Assembly (NCBI RefSeq): GCF_018918005.1
Contig: NZ_JAHLPR010000008.1
Location: 1-64,000, forward strand
Source of the DNA: Paenibacillus sp. MSJ-34
GTDB taxonomy: Bacteria; Bacillota; Bacilli; Paenibacillales; Paenibacillaceae
Direction: 5' to 3'
DNA: 64,000 bases
Position numbers and translations under genes: made by a program. Below are positions 9,501-17,069 of the stretch, piece after piece. The notes under the pieces are model-generated. The model searched no databases. It saw only the letters and a list, made by a program, of their open reading frames with translations, and was not told the origin of the DNA. Within the stretch, counting starts at the first letter, position 1, and every line of letters starts with the position of its first letter.

Positions 9501-10834
9501 TGGACTGGATCGAGTTCGCGTATGACGGAGGAACCGATCCGGGACCGGGCCCAGGTCCGGGGCCTGATCCCGATCCGGGCCAGAAGCCTAGCCAGGGCGG
9601 CGGTTCCGCGGGCGGTTCGGGTACGAACGCCAACGAGCCGGGCGCCGCTAAGGACGGAATCATCCGCATTCGCCCGACCCTCGACAGAACAACGGGGAAC
9701 GCGAAAGGCGCACTGACCGCCAATGCCGTAAGCGAAGCGCTGCGGCAAGCGCGAGCGGATGCGAACGGGGTGAAAACCGTTACGGTCGAGATGGAAAAGA
9801 CGGCGGGCGCGACGTCCTATACGTTGGAGCTGCCGCAGCAAGCGTTGGCCTCCGGCGATACACGGGCAGACCGCATACGCGTGAACACGGAATTGGGGAG
9901 CTTCGTTGTGTCTACGGGGATGCTTGCGGGCAGCGGCCTTGATTCGCCTTCGACGATCGGACTTACGATCGGCAAAGGAATTGTGCCGGATGCGGCAAGC
10001 CCCGACACGAAAGGCGCCATCGGGAACAGACCTGTCGTGACATGGCAAGTAACCGCAGACGGCCTGGCGCTGGATTGGAATAACCCGCAGGCGCCGGCAA
10101 CGATTACGATTCCGTACAAGCTGAAAGCGGATGAACGCAATCATACGGAATATTTGAAGATCTGGCTGCTCGACGAGCAAGGCAAGGTTGCCGCCGTTTT
10201 GGACGGAACCTATGACGCCGAACTCGGAGACATCACGTTCCAAGCGGCGCAAAAAGGCACTTACGCGGTAGCTTTCGTGTATGAATCTCCCGTTTCATTC
10301 GACGATATCGACGCTTACCCTTGGGCGAAGGAAGCGATTGAACAACTCGCCGCGAAAGGCGTCCTGAAGGGTACCGGCGACCGCAAATTCGCGCCGGGAG
10401 CGGATATTACCAGAGCGGATTTCATCGTTATGCTGGTGCGGGCGTTCGGTTTCAAGGCCGAAACGGACACTAATTTCGCCGACGCGGACCGTTCGAAATA
10501 TTATTACGACGACCTCGCCGTTGCGAAAGCGCTTGGCATTGCCAAAGGAACGGGAGACGAGTTCCGCCCGGCCGCGAAAATAACGCGGCAAGATATGATG
10601 ACGCTCGCGGCAAGAGCGTTGGAAGTAGCGGGCAAATTGCAACGGGAAAAGACGGAACCGGGTCCGAGCGGCTTTGCGGATTACGAGCAAGTAGCTTCCT
10701 ATGCGCGGCAGAGCGTTTCGATTCTGGCTCATAAAGGAATTGTGCAAGGGGACGGAAACCGCATCAAACCTATGGCTAACGCGACGAGAGCCGAAGTGGC
10801 CGTTATCTTGTACCGAATGATGCAGCTTATGTAA
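3566..10834 (+). CDS. giant SLH-anchored GH3-GH30 glucan hydrolase with five CBM6 modules
   Basis: A 2422-residue exported, wall-anchored enzyme predicted to hydrolyse beta-glucans; GH30 with GH3 would suit a beta-1,6- or mixed-linked glucan, but the substrate is inferred. Order: signal peptide 1-38; GH3 N domain about 45-380 with nucleophile D316 in VISDW; GH3 C domain about 410-640 with the acid/base motif GEKPYAE near 522-528; CBM6 at 665-787; Pro/Asp linker; GH30 at 805-1265 with acid/base E1025 (MQNEP) and nucleophile E1120 (LSERS); CBM6 at 1267-1398 and 1400-1525; an unassigned 210-residue module; CBM6 at 1739-1862 and 1865-1988; Pro-Gly-Asp linker; an all-beta pre-SLH domain; SLH repeats near 2244-2298, 2300-2357 and 2372-2422. 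TTG start with GGAGG 11 bases upstream. All catalytic residues are intact and no frameshift is seen. Confidence 0.9.
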   Translation: MNRFKPIRKLKRTVALTAIAAMLGGTLLTGFMQTVSAAADPVYRDADAPVERRVADLLARMSLPEKIGQMVQAERKFTTAEDVKTYYIGSLLSGGGSLPEPNTPRAWADMVDQYQRSALQTRLGIPILYGVDAVHGHNNVKGATIFPHNIGIGAAIDPALTERIGAATAEEVRATGVNWAFAPTLAVPLDERWGRTYEGFGETPELAGHFGAAYVKGLQGEPQSPGFMKGTKLVATIKHWVGDGATTGGVDQGDVALEEAELEKYMEPYKEAIAAGASSVMVTLSSWKGLKTHGDKYLITDVLKEKLNFKGLVISDWNGVNNLADHHDWGGPNLTGEQKYKLAVEKSVNAGIDMFMLESWKPFITTLTGLVGEGKVPVSRIDDAVSRILRVKFEAGVFEHPLTDRELLASGSFGSGKHRDIAREAVRKSAVLLKNEKVNGGGQLLPLKKNQRIFVAGRHANDIGLQSGGWTIAWQGQEGDITPGTTILEGIRKVAPEAQVTYDREGRGASKDKHDVAVVVLGEKPYAEMFGDSQDLRLTKDDIIMLHRVKMSGVPMAVVMISGRPLIVDEQIADWDAFVAAWLPGTEGDGLAQVLFGDYDFTGKLPMSWPWYMEQIPLNVGGANYKPLFEYGFGMSLKDAPKPLPPKPAKPEPQYTDVPASGTTRIEAENYQAGAGIDTENTQDAGGGKNVGWIDPGDWMEYRIRTEKKAAYRIDFRVASQDGSQGAIRAKSGSRTAAADIPRTGGWQNWTTVSAEIVLDAGPQTLRITAGNGGWNFNWFELTLIGEAGPDPGPDPDPSEPPVVVQNAVQVWLSSEKDPSDYRWYLQPQEKESEIAYKLERQANLNLTERGDATIPTIQIDPRKQYQEILGIGTSLEESTIYNLSLMSVDKRDQVLKDLLDPQDGAGINFLRISFGSPDFTAQQFYSYNDMPKGETDPALSRFSIQKDIDNHIISTVKRAMEINPDVKFLASPWSPPGWMKTSDSLIAGKLKDEYVDVLATYYRKAVQAYEDQGIPIYAMTMQNEPLLEIEYPSMGMTAQQQKRLAIALKKELEEHGLSTKLWAFDHNFSDAFSYMTPIMSDPAGYDAIDGIAFHDYSGDPKTMTDMHYEYPDKDVMLSERSVWGTAGADRIAQYFRNWAISYNAWVTMLDKAIEPEQWVGTPDPTMLIQDTADRNRYWKLPEYYLTGQFSKFVQRGAKRIESNYGSPNTVTNVAFLNPDDTIVAVVINQTSEDQWFKVASGGVQFQAKLPAKTVGTYLWKRMSEPVAIPARIEAENYESMSGAAVREEKPEGQRPIQYIGEIDDGDWAEYFVNVPEDGEYTVEYRVATGDWADQARAIRLESDGRLVSRIEVPTTWWWSNWRTIKEPVTLNKGLQKLRLNFEGGSFNLDWFRLDRAAEPLALPGKIDADRYYKASNAYVEPSAEGGTNVGDLRDGGTMEYRVNIAEAGTYPVSFRVATKQDGASLKLKQSGQELVTVAVPNTGDWQQWETVAGMATFEAGEQTIAIEVGKGFNVAWFAVGNAINATGNIEEGSEDGKQIRVELINNNFAQLGVSEWMVGNLPLGVQAGDAEIGEDGRSAKIPLIGNTLEAYDSERPVSVTAVVYNLAATDAVYERLTDTLFFKGKYKETSLLADWDGDNYDRIVLELDGGTFVEQRIGDIRLNGSAIDNGTATVTEVTYADNRHVHIGLKWNATDIRENLRFQFVVPITAYSDSEGKSDLAAELMREGDGGSMPYHPVPGKVSADTYALMSGVTLETAGKEGTVVRVAKRGNWMDYKLDVPVAGDYMVSFRVNSENGAPQGLQLRRGNEAIQTLDIMQLWGNWVVLKGAVHLEKGRQTLRLYHAGSGTYDISWLKFEPIPEPHVLPGKIEAEDFHSITRGAIQDGENGVTNLGFVNAGDIIQYKVRASRAGEYEVRYRIATQQSNAKAVMKSGGQTLATTNVTNTGGWQQWQTVSDRVRLSAGVQTIEIEIAGDGFNLDWIEFAYDGGTDPGPGPGPGPDPDPGQKPSQGGGSAGGSGTNANEPGAAKDGIIRIRPTLDRTTGNAKGALTANAVSEALRQARADANGVKTVTVEMEKTAGATSYTLELPQQALASGDTRADRIRVNTELGSFVVSTGMLAGSGLDSPSTIGLTIGKGIVPDAASPDTKGAIGNRPVVTWQVTADGLALDWNNPQAPATITIPYKLKADERNHTEYLKIWLLDEQGKVAAVLDGTYDAELGDITFQAAQKGTYAVAFVYESPVSFDDIDAYPWAKEAIEQLAAKGVLKGTGDRKFAPGADITRADFIVMLVRAFGFKAETDTNFADADRSKYYYDDLAVAKALGIAKGTGDEFRPAAKITRQDMMTLAARALEVAGKLQREKTEPGPSGFADYEQVASYARQSVSILAHKGIVQGDGNRIKPMANATRAEVAVILYRMMQLM

Positions 10835-10840
10835 CATAAA

Positions 10841-10875
10841 GGCCGCCCGCAGCAACACGCTGCGGGCGGCCTTTT
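10841..10875 (+). terminator. strong Rho-independent terminator of the GH3-GH30 gene
   Basis: A perfect 12-bp GC-rich stem, GGCCGCCCGCAG (10841-10852) with CTGCGGGCGGCC (10860-10871), 7-base loop, followed by TTTT. It lies 7 bases after the stop codon. Confidence 0.93.
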
Positions 10876-10921
10876 GCCGTTTGAGAAAGCCTGGCGGATA
10901 AAGCCTCTTGATCGTGGATTT

Positions 10922-11695
10922 TTATTTGATAACCGGCTCCTTCTGGCTGTCAGTGGCTGCATAATCCTCGTTATCGAAGTAGGAAGTATCGACGATTCGC
11001 GCATAAATATAAGGATTCAACTGCGGGCTTTGCACGTGGATTTTAATTTTTTCCAGACCTTCGACGTTAAAGATGAGCTGTTTCACATCGTCCTCCGGAC
11101 TGACAGTATGTTTCTCAAGAACCGTATCGGCCGTGTTTCCCGCCGCTTTCCCCGCGTTGTACAGGGTAAAGTCCACTTCATGTTCTCCGGGATCTATGAC
11201 TGCGGCATCCAAGACGAGGCGCTTATATTTGCGGTCAAGAGTAAAATAAATATCCCCGTATTGATCGATCTTCAGCACTTCTTGAAACTTCTTTCCTTTT
11301 ATTTTCGTTTCCTTCGGATCTTTCGATTGGGTCACATAAATATTGTCGATTTCCATCGGCATGGCGAATATCGGCATTTTTTCACCCGGCGTTTCGCCAA
11401 TGTAGATGGTTTGCGTTCCGGCATCGTATTCGATCGCGACTTTTAACGCTTCGGCTACGGCGCGGATCGGCAAATAGTTACTGCCGTTGTAATATAGCGG
11501 AGTCAGCGGTTCGCCGGATTCATTCTTAGGCTGCCATCGTTCCCCCTCCAACACAAACGATACGCCCCGGTTGAAAAACGCATTGACCGGCTCCAGATTG
11601 GCCGCCGCATAGGCGGACCCGAGGGAACTGACCGCTAGAACCGCTGCAAGCAAAGCAACCCTCACCCATTTGTTTAGCTTTATCTGCTTCTTCAA
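10922..11695 (-). CDS. exported stalk-domain (copper-amine-oxidase-like) protein
   Basis: A 257-residue protein with a signal peptide (residues 1-31, cleavage after AYA). It has a single stalk-type domain at about 35-95, recognised by YLPIRAVAEAL and the following TQTIYIGE strand. The C-terminal 150 residues are beta-rich and resemble the NPCBM/discoidin-like 'ligand' half seen in many Paenibacillus stalk proteins, though I cannot assign it. It is the third stalk-domain gene within 12 kb, here on the minus strand and divergent from the SARP-type regulator. Possible wall or surface role; no enzyme motif is visible. Confidence 0.75.
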   Translation of the reverse strand: MKKQIKLNKWVRVALLAAVLAVSSLGSAYAAANLEPVNAFFNRGVSFVLEGERWQPKNESGEPLTPLYYNGSNYLPIRAVAEALKVAIEYDAGTQTIYIGETPGEKMPIFAMPMEIDNIYVTQSKDPKETKIKGKKFQEVLKIDQYGDIYFTLDRKYKRLVLDAAVIDPGEHEVDFTLYNAGKAAGNTADTVLEKHTVSPEDDVKQLIFNVEGLEKIKIHVQSPQLNPYIYARIVDTSYFDNEDYAATDSQKEPVIK

Positions 11696-11875
11696 TCTTG
11701 TTCATCCTTCCTAAGTGTAATGAAAACCGATATATTAATTTTAAGAAGGAGAGCGTTTCAAAAACGCTTCAAAATCAAGATGTTAGCCTCATGAAAATGT
11801 ACAGGAATTTGCGCTTCAATATGGAAATCAATGAGTGTCAAGATCACGATCGGTTTAAGGAATGGGGGGATCGTA

Positions 11876-14800
11876 TTGGAAGGTTGCAGTTTTCAGCTTT
11901 TAGGGGGTATGAACGTCGCCTTTGACGGCGTGACGGCCGCAGCGGCGATTCCGGGCAGAAAAATGAGGCTGTTGTTGGCGTACTTGGCTCTCGCCTATGA
12001 CATTCCGCAAGGCAGGAAAAAAAACGCTTTTGATTTCTGGCCGGATTCAACCGAGAAACAAGCCCTTTCCAACTTGCGGAAACTGCTTCACGATCTGCGG
12101 GAATGTCTTCCGCAATTGGACCGGTACCTGATTGCGACCCCCACTTACATTCAGTGGAATAAGGAACTTTCTTTCTATTCGGATGTGCGGGAGTTTGAAC
12201 AGGCGGCGCAAGGTCACACCCTTTACGAATTGCGAAAAGCGGAGGAATTGTACAAGGGGGAACTGCTGCCCGGTTTTTACGAGGAATGGCTCGAAGCGAA
12301 GCGCGGCCAGCTTGCGCAAATGTACGGAAACGTGTTGGCGAAGCTTATTCCGATTTTGGAAAGCCGGCGGGAATATGTGTCGGCGATCGTACTGGCCGAT
12401 AAGCTGCTGATTCACAACAAGTTAAAGGAGGAAACCTATCGTATCCTAATGCGTCTGTATGCCTTGAATCAAGACAGGGCAGGCGTTATGAAGACTTACC
12501 GGGAGCTTTGCAACGTATTGCAAACCGAACTCGGGGTCGAACCGGCGGAGGAAACGATGAACCTGTTGGAACGACTCATGCGTAATGACGGCAATCGTTC
12601 GGACGCTGCATACAAGCCGACGCCGCTCATCGGCAGAATCGACGAATGGGAGCGACTGGTCGGCGCTTGGAAGGGAGCAACGGCACAGGGAAGCGTTCTG
12701 CTGCTGATGAAGGGGGAGGCGGGAATCGGCAAAACAAGATTGGCTCAGGAGTTCAAAGCGAACATGGAACGGAGAGGGGGACGTACCGCATTTGCCGGCT
12801 GTTTTCCTTCGATCAGATCGCTGTCCTACGTTCCGGTTGCGGCATGGCTTAGAAGCTTTCCCATGACGCAACTTGCTCCGGCGGTTCTGTCGGAACTTGC
12901 CCGTTTGCTGCCGGAACTGTACGAACGCCACCCCGATTTGCCGATGCCGAATCCCATTAAGGAGAATTGGCAGTTGAACCGATGGTATGAGGCGATCGAA
13001 CGGGCGCTGCAGGATAAGCAACCGCTGCTGCTTATCCTTGACGATCTTCAATGGAGCGATGCGGAAACGTTGCAGCTTCTCTCCTACCTTCTCCGCAGCG
13101 ATTCCGGAACGAAGCTGCTAGTGATCGCGACGATGCGAACGGACGAGAGTCCGGGTCAGGCGGTCGAACATTTCCTCGCCGGGCTGCGAATCGAACGGAA
13201 GCTGACCGAAATCGAGCTTGCTCCGCTGAACGAGGAAGACACGAAGCGGTTGATCGCCGAGACCGTCGGCGAGGATCCGGCGGACCGTCATGGGCCCGTT
13301 ATATACGCGCAAACCGGCGGCAACCCGCTCTTCATTGCGGAAATGTTAAGCGAATGGCAAGCGGTTGGGGGGAAGAGCGAATTTCGGCTTTCGTCTACGG
13401 CCAGAACCGTCATCGAAAACCGCTTAGCCAGGCTTTCGCCGGACCAGCGGCGGCTTGCCTCCGCAATCGCCGCCGTCGGCCGGCCCGTATCGGCTGCGCT
13501 GCTGCCGCTGTTGACGGACATGGAAGAAGATGCGATTCTCGATAGCATCGATCGGTTGACGCAAATGAAAATTTTGCAGGAGGCAGCCGGCGGCCTGTAC
13601 GAATTCACCCATGATATTCTAAGGGAAAACGTGTACCGGGCGGACGAGAAAAACAGGCGCCGCATACGCCATCGGCAAATCGCAAGCGGCCTGCTCGAGT
13701 TTCACCAAGGAAAGACGGAAGCCGTCGCGGCGGAAATCGCTTTTCACTACGAGCTTGCCGGCATGCAAGAGGAGGCCGTCGTTTATTACGAGATGGCCGC
13801 ATCGGCAGCGGAGAAAATATACGCCAACGAAACAAGGATCAAGTATTATCGGAAGCTCCGCACTTTGCTGCCTACGGACCGAATATTGCCCGTCCTGATG
13901 AAACTGGGCGATGCGTTAATCATTGCGGGCAATTGGAGCGAAGCGGAGACAACGTACAGACAATGGCTCGAACGTTCCGATCACTCCGTCTCGATCCGTG
14001 AACGATCGCTATGCGATGTTGCGCTGGGCAATTGTTTGCGATTGCAGGCCAAATACGAAGAAGCGAAATTTTATTTGGAAAGAGCCTTGCGCTGTTTTGA
14101 ACTGATCGACGATCATTCGGGACTGAGTTCCGTCTATGTAACGCTCGGGATATTGGATTACTATTTAGGAAATTACGACAAGGTGCTCGATTATCAGGTG
14201 AAAAGAGCGGAATTGCCGCCTGTTGCAAATCGGTCCCAGGAGGATTGCCGATTTTTCGGTATTATAGGGCATGTATTTTATGATCAATGCGAATATGAGC
14301 AAGCGATTCATTGGATCAAGAAGCAGATCGGGCTCGCCGCGGAGAGCGGGGATCATTATACAATCGAGCAAGCCATGGGCGTATTGGCGATGATCTATAT
14401 GGACATCGATGAAATGGATCTTGCTTTCGGCTTTCTTGCAGACAAAATGGCAATTAGCCGATCGATCGGGGACCGCATGGGGTTCGCCATCGCCCTTTGT
14501 ATGCTTGGCAAGTATTATTGGTATCTCGGGCACTATGAGCATGCGTCTCCTTGCCTCGCTTTCTGTCTCGAGGAAGCGGTCGCGGTCAAGGATTTGCGAA
14601 TCGCGGCTATCGCGCTCAGTTTTGAAGGGCGCAACCTCCTGGCTCAGCAAAGGTTGGAGGAGGCCGATCTTCTGCTCGGGCGCTCGGTTCGTTTGTTTCG
14701 ACAATTGCGCACCCCTTATTTTGCGTGCGAAGCGCTTTATTTCATGTGTATATTGAGGCAGCGTCAGAATCAATATGAGAGCGCCGTAGAGGCAGCGGAA

Positions 14801-15220
14801 GAAGCGTTGGCGATCGCCGACCGTCTCGAACGCAGAGACATGCAGGTCAGGCTTCGTGTGCAGTTATGCGATTTGGAGACGGGGATCGGAAGGTTGAGTC
14901 CGGACGAAGCGAAGAATCGGCTGGAACGGCTGTTGGACCAATACCCGGGTGGGCGGGAACAGGCTGCCGTCCGCTTCGCGGCGTGGAAGTTGGAACCCGA
15001 AGCTGCCGGGCAGCGGGCGGATGCGCTCCGGTTAAACGAAGAGCTTTACCGGAAGTCGGCCAAGCAGGAATACCTCGACCGATGCCGCGAGCTTGGCGGT
15101 CCGGGCGTTGCGGCCGCGGCGCGCCCGATGCCGCAGCTTGCGGCGGAGGCCGCGCGGAACAAAAGGATCGCCGCAAACGTTCTGGCGGAACTCGATCGAT
15201 TGCTTGAAACCGAATTTTAA
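11876..15220 (+). CDS. SARP/BTAD-type STAND transcriptional regulator with TPR repeats
   Basis: A large cytoplasmic signal-transduction ATPase and DNA-binding regulator of about 1114 residues. The N-terminal 95 residues form an OmpR-like winged helix beginning CSFQLLGG. A bacterial transcriptional activation (BTAD) helical domain follows to about 235, ending in the typical YRELCNVLQTELGVEP. The AAA/STAND ATPase has Walker A GEAGIGKT (about 280-287) and Walker B LLLILDDLQWSD. TPR-like helical repeats fill 590-1090. An upstream ATG (11831) gives 15 more residues, but TTG at 11876 has a GGGGGG ribosome binding site seven bases upstream and starts exactly where SARP proteins begin, so it is preferred. 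It ends 103 bases before the BlaI gene. Its targets are not shown by the sequence; the adjacent operon is the obvious candidate. Confidence 0.88.
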   Translation: MEGCSFQLLGGMNVAFDGVTAAAAIPGRKMRLLLAYLALAYDIPQGRKKNAFDFWPDSTEKQALSNLRKLLHDLRECLPQLDRYLIATPTYIQWNKELSFYSDVREFEQAAQGHTLYELRKAEELYKGELLPGFYEEWLEAKRGQLAQMYGNVLAKLIPILESRREYVSAIVLADKLLIHNKLKEETYRILMRLYALNQDRAGVMKTYRELCNVLQTELGVEPAEETMNLLERLMRNDGNRSDAAYKPTPLIGRIDEWERLVGAWKGATAQGSVLLLMKGEAGIGKTRLAQEFKANMERRGGRTAFAGCFPSIRSLSYVPVAAWLRSFPMTQLAPAVLSELARLLPELYERHPDLPMPNPIKENWQLNRWYEAIERALQDKQPLLLILDDLQWSDAETLQLLSYLLRSDSGTKLLVIATMRTDESPGQAVEHFLAGLRIERKLTEIELAPLNEEDTKRLIAETVGEDPADRHGPVIYAQTGGNPLFIAEMLSEWQAVGGKSEFRLSSTARTVIENRLARLSPDQRRLASAIAAVGRPVSAALLPLLTDMEEDAILDSIDRLTQMKILQEAAGGLYEFTHDILRENVYRADEKNRRRIRHRQIASGLLEFHQGKTEAVAAEIAFHYELAGMQEEAVVYYEMAASAAEKIYANETRIKYYRKLRTLLPTDRILPVLMKLGDALIIAGNWSEAETTYRQWLERSDHSVSIRERSLCDVALGNCLRLQAKYEEAKFYLERALRCFELIDDHSGLSSVYVTLGILDYYLGNYDKVLDYQVKRAELPPVANRSQEDCRFFGIIGHVFYDQCEYEQAIHWIKKQIGLAAESGDHYTIEQAMGVLAMIYMDIDEMDLAFGFLADKMAISRSIGDRMGFAIALCMLGKYYWYLGHYEHASPCLAFCLEEAVAVKDLRIAAIALSFEGRNLLAQQRLEEADLLLGRSVRLFRQLRTPYFACEALYFMCILRQRQNQYESAVEAAEEALAIADRLERRDMQVRLRVQLCDLETGIGRLSPDEAKNRLERLLDQYPGGREQAAVRFAAWKLEPEAAGQRADALRLNEELYRKSAKQEYLDRCRELGGPGVAAAARPMPQLAAEAARNKRIAANVLAELDRLLETEF

Positions 15221-15226
15221 AATAAC

Positions 15227-15303
15227 GACAACTGTAAAAAATATTTGCGCCAGCTATTGACGTCTAATTTTGACAAGTGTAAAATATAAAAAAGACAATT
15301 GTC
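15227..15303 (+). promoter_or_regulatory. sigma-A promoter with three BlaI-like operators
   Basis: TTGACG (15257-15262), a 17-base spacer and TAAAAT (15280-15285) form a good vegetative promoter for the BlaI/M56 operon. Three copies of GACAAnTGT lie at 15227-15235, 15272-15280 (between -35 and -10) and 15294-15303, the last a perfect 10-base palindrome, GACAATTGTC. BlaI/MecI repressors bind dyads containing TACA/TGTA-type half sites, so these are the likely autoregulatory operators. The sites are seen; the binding is inferred. Confidence 0.72.
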
Positions 15304-15322
15304 TAAAAAGGAGTGTATGCGC

Positions 15323-15700
15323 ATGAAAAATATAAAAAAGCTGCCCGATGCCGAATTTGAAATTATGCGGGTGGTCTGGGCGAACGAGCCGCCGATCACG
15401 ACCGCAATGATTATGGAGCAAATCGGGAACGAACGGAAGTGGAAAGCTCCGACCGTCATTTCCCTGATGCTGCGTTTGGTGGAGCGAGGCTTTTTGCAAA
15501 CGGAAAAGGAAGGGAAAGAACGAACTTATTATCCGCTGATTCGCAAAGAGGATTACCTTGCGTTGGAAACGGAGCATTTTATGAAGCAATATCACGAAAA
15601 TTCGTTTTTAAGTTTCGTCAATACGTTGTATAACGGCAAACGGCTGACAGACCAAGAATTGGACGATCTGTTGAAATGGGCCAAAGAACGGAGGGAGTAA
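15323..15700 (+). CDS. BlaI/MecI-family transcriptional repressor
   Basis: A 125-residue winged-helix repressor beginning MKNIKKLPDAEFEIMRVVW, the standard BlaI/MecI opening. The recognition helix is APTVISLMLRLVERGFL. The C-terminal dimerisation region contains the segment normally cut by the partner M56 protease (YHENSFLSFVNTL). An in-frame TTG at 15299 lies before the AAGGAG ribosome binding site and is rejected; ATG at 15317 is too close to it, so ATG at 15323 is chosen. The downstream M56 gene begins four bases after its stop. It probably represses itself and the whole operon through the GACAAnTGT sites. Confidence 0.92.
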   Translation: MKNIKKLPDAEFEIMRVVWANEPPITTAMIMEQIGNERKWKAPTVISLMLRLVERGFLQTEKEGKERTYYPLIRKEDYLALETEHFMKQYHENSFLSFVNTLYNGKRLTDQELDDLLKWAKERRE

Positions 15701-15703
15701 CCG

Positions 15704-17035
15704 TTGCGGGAATTTATGATTGCATTGCTTGAGAGTTCGATTACGATGTCCGCGATTGCGCTCCTATACATCGCGATTACGCCTTGGCTGGCCAAGAAGT
15801 TCTCGGCCAAGGGACGTTACTATACATGGTTGGTCATTATCGTCGGATTTATTATTCCGTTCCGATTGCATCCGCAAGCTGCGGTTATCCGCCTTGATAC
15901 GCTCATACCCGCTATGAAGACGACGAATGCCGCGCTGGACCAGGCGGTTTCTCACACGGCTGCGACTTCGCCGAATTTTCCGTGGTATATGCTTGCCGGC
16001 GGCATATGGCTTGCGGGAGCGATCGTTTTTCTGGCTTGTCACGCCATTCGGCACAGACGTTTTCTGAAAATGGTGAGACGTTGGGGCGCCCCCGTTTCCG
16101 ATCGGGAAACGCTGGGCGTATTGCATGAGGTGCAAGCGAAGTTGGGGGTAACGCAGCAAGTCCGATTACGCGCTTGTCCCGGCATTTCCAGTCCCATGCT
16201 GCTCGGCTTTGTCCGCCCAACCGTATTGCTTCCGTCAGACTCTATTTCCATAGACGGGCTTTCGCTCATATTAAAACACGAATTGGTACATTGGAAACGC
16301 AAGGATGTATGGTTCAAAACCATTGTGTTGTTGGCCGCCTCTCTGCATTGGTTCAATCCGCTCGTCTACCGTATCGCCCGGGAGATCGCGCTTCAATGCG
16401 AGCTTGCGTGCGATGAGGAAGTAATCAAGCATTCCGATTTGACGAAGCGGCAACAGTATGTCGAAGCCATTATTGGTGTGATGAGACAACGATCTAGGGG
16501 AAAAAGCGCCTTTTCCACCAGTTTTTCCGACAGCAAGCTAAGCATGAAGCAAAGGGTGCTCTCGATTATGGATACCCGAAGCAAGAAATGGGGAATTTCC
16601 CTATTGGCCGTCATCGTAGTGGCTACGGTAGGCACCGGGGTCGTGTTGCAGCTAAGCCCTGCGCCGTCTGAAACCGCAACGCCGGAACAGACATGGCCCA
16701 TGACGACGGTCGATGGGGCGGAAAGGGAAACAAACGATTCGTTAGACGATTCCGCAACCCCGGCGGACACGGCGGAAGACAAGCAGAGCGGGGACGGCAT
16801 GGAATCCGGCATCCGGGAAGGCAGCGATGCCGTTGAAGACGATACGACGCGATTACAGGCGGTCGACCCGAAGGAGAGTAAGGGAGAACCAGCGCCGAGC
16901 GCTTCCGATGACATCTTTACACTTGTGCAGGATTCCGAGCAGAATTCTTCCGTTTCGGCATCTCCGGAAGCCAAGCGGGAGGAGAATAAGCCGACGCTTA
17001 GGTTGTTTGACGGTCCCGGCGATTCCCGCCGATAA
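15704..17035 (+). CDS. M56-family membrane metalloprotease, BlaR1-like without penicillin-binding sensor
   Basis: An intramembrane-associated zinc protease of 443 residues, predicted to cleave the adjacent repressor after sensing an external signal. Membrane segments lie near residues 5-25, 35-55, 85-110 and 285-305. The zinc motif HELVH is at 192-196 in LILKHELVHWKRKD, with the further acidic cluster CELACDEE. BlaR1 and MecR1 carry a penicillin-binding domain of about 240 residues after the last membrane helix. Here the external tail is only about 135 residues, low in complexity and rich in Glu, Asp, Ser and Thr. The signal is therefore probably not a beta-lactam bound by this protein itself; downstream lipoproteins may be co-sensors. 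TTG start eight bases after GGAGGG. Confidence 0.88.
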   Translation: MREFMIALLESSITMSAIALLYIAITPWLAKKFSAKGRYYTWLVIIVGFIIPFRLHPQAAVIRLDTLIPAMKTTNAALDQAVSHTAATSPNFPWYMLAGGIWLAGAIVFLACHAIRHRRFLKMVRRWGAPVSDRETLGVLHEVQAKLGVTQQVRLRACPGISSPMLLGFVRPTVLLPSDSISIDGLSLILKHELVHWKRKDVWFKTIVLLAASLHWFNPLVYRIAREIALQCELACDEEVIKHSDLTKRQQYVEAIIGVMRQRSRGKSAFSTSFSDSKLSMKQRVLSIMDTRSKKWGISLLAVIVVATVGTGVVLQLSPAPSETATPEQTWPMTTVDGAERETNDSLDDSATPADTAEDKQSGDGMESGIREGSDAVEDDTTRLQAVDPKESKGEPAPSASDDIFTLVQDSEQNSSVSASPEAKREENKPTLRLFDGPGDSRR

Positions 17036-17069
17036 CAGGTAGAAAAACAAGAATAGGGAGTGGAACATT

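Noticed and set aside
15704-17035. calling the M56 protein BlaR1 or MecR1
   Set aside because: The penicillin-binding sensor domain that defines those proteins is absent.
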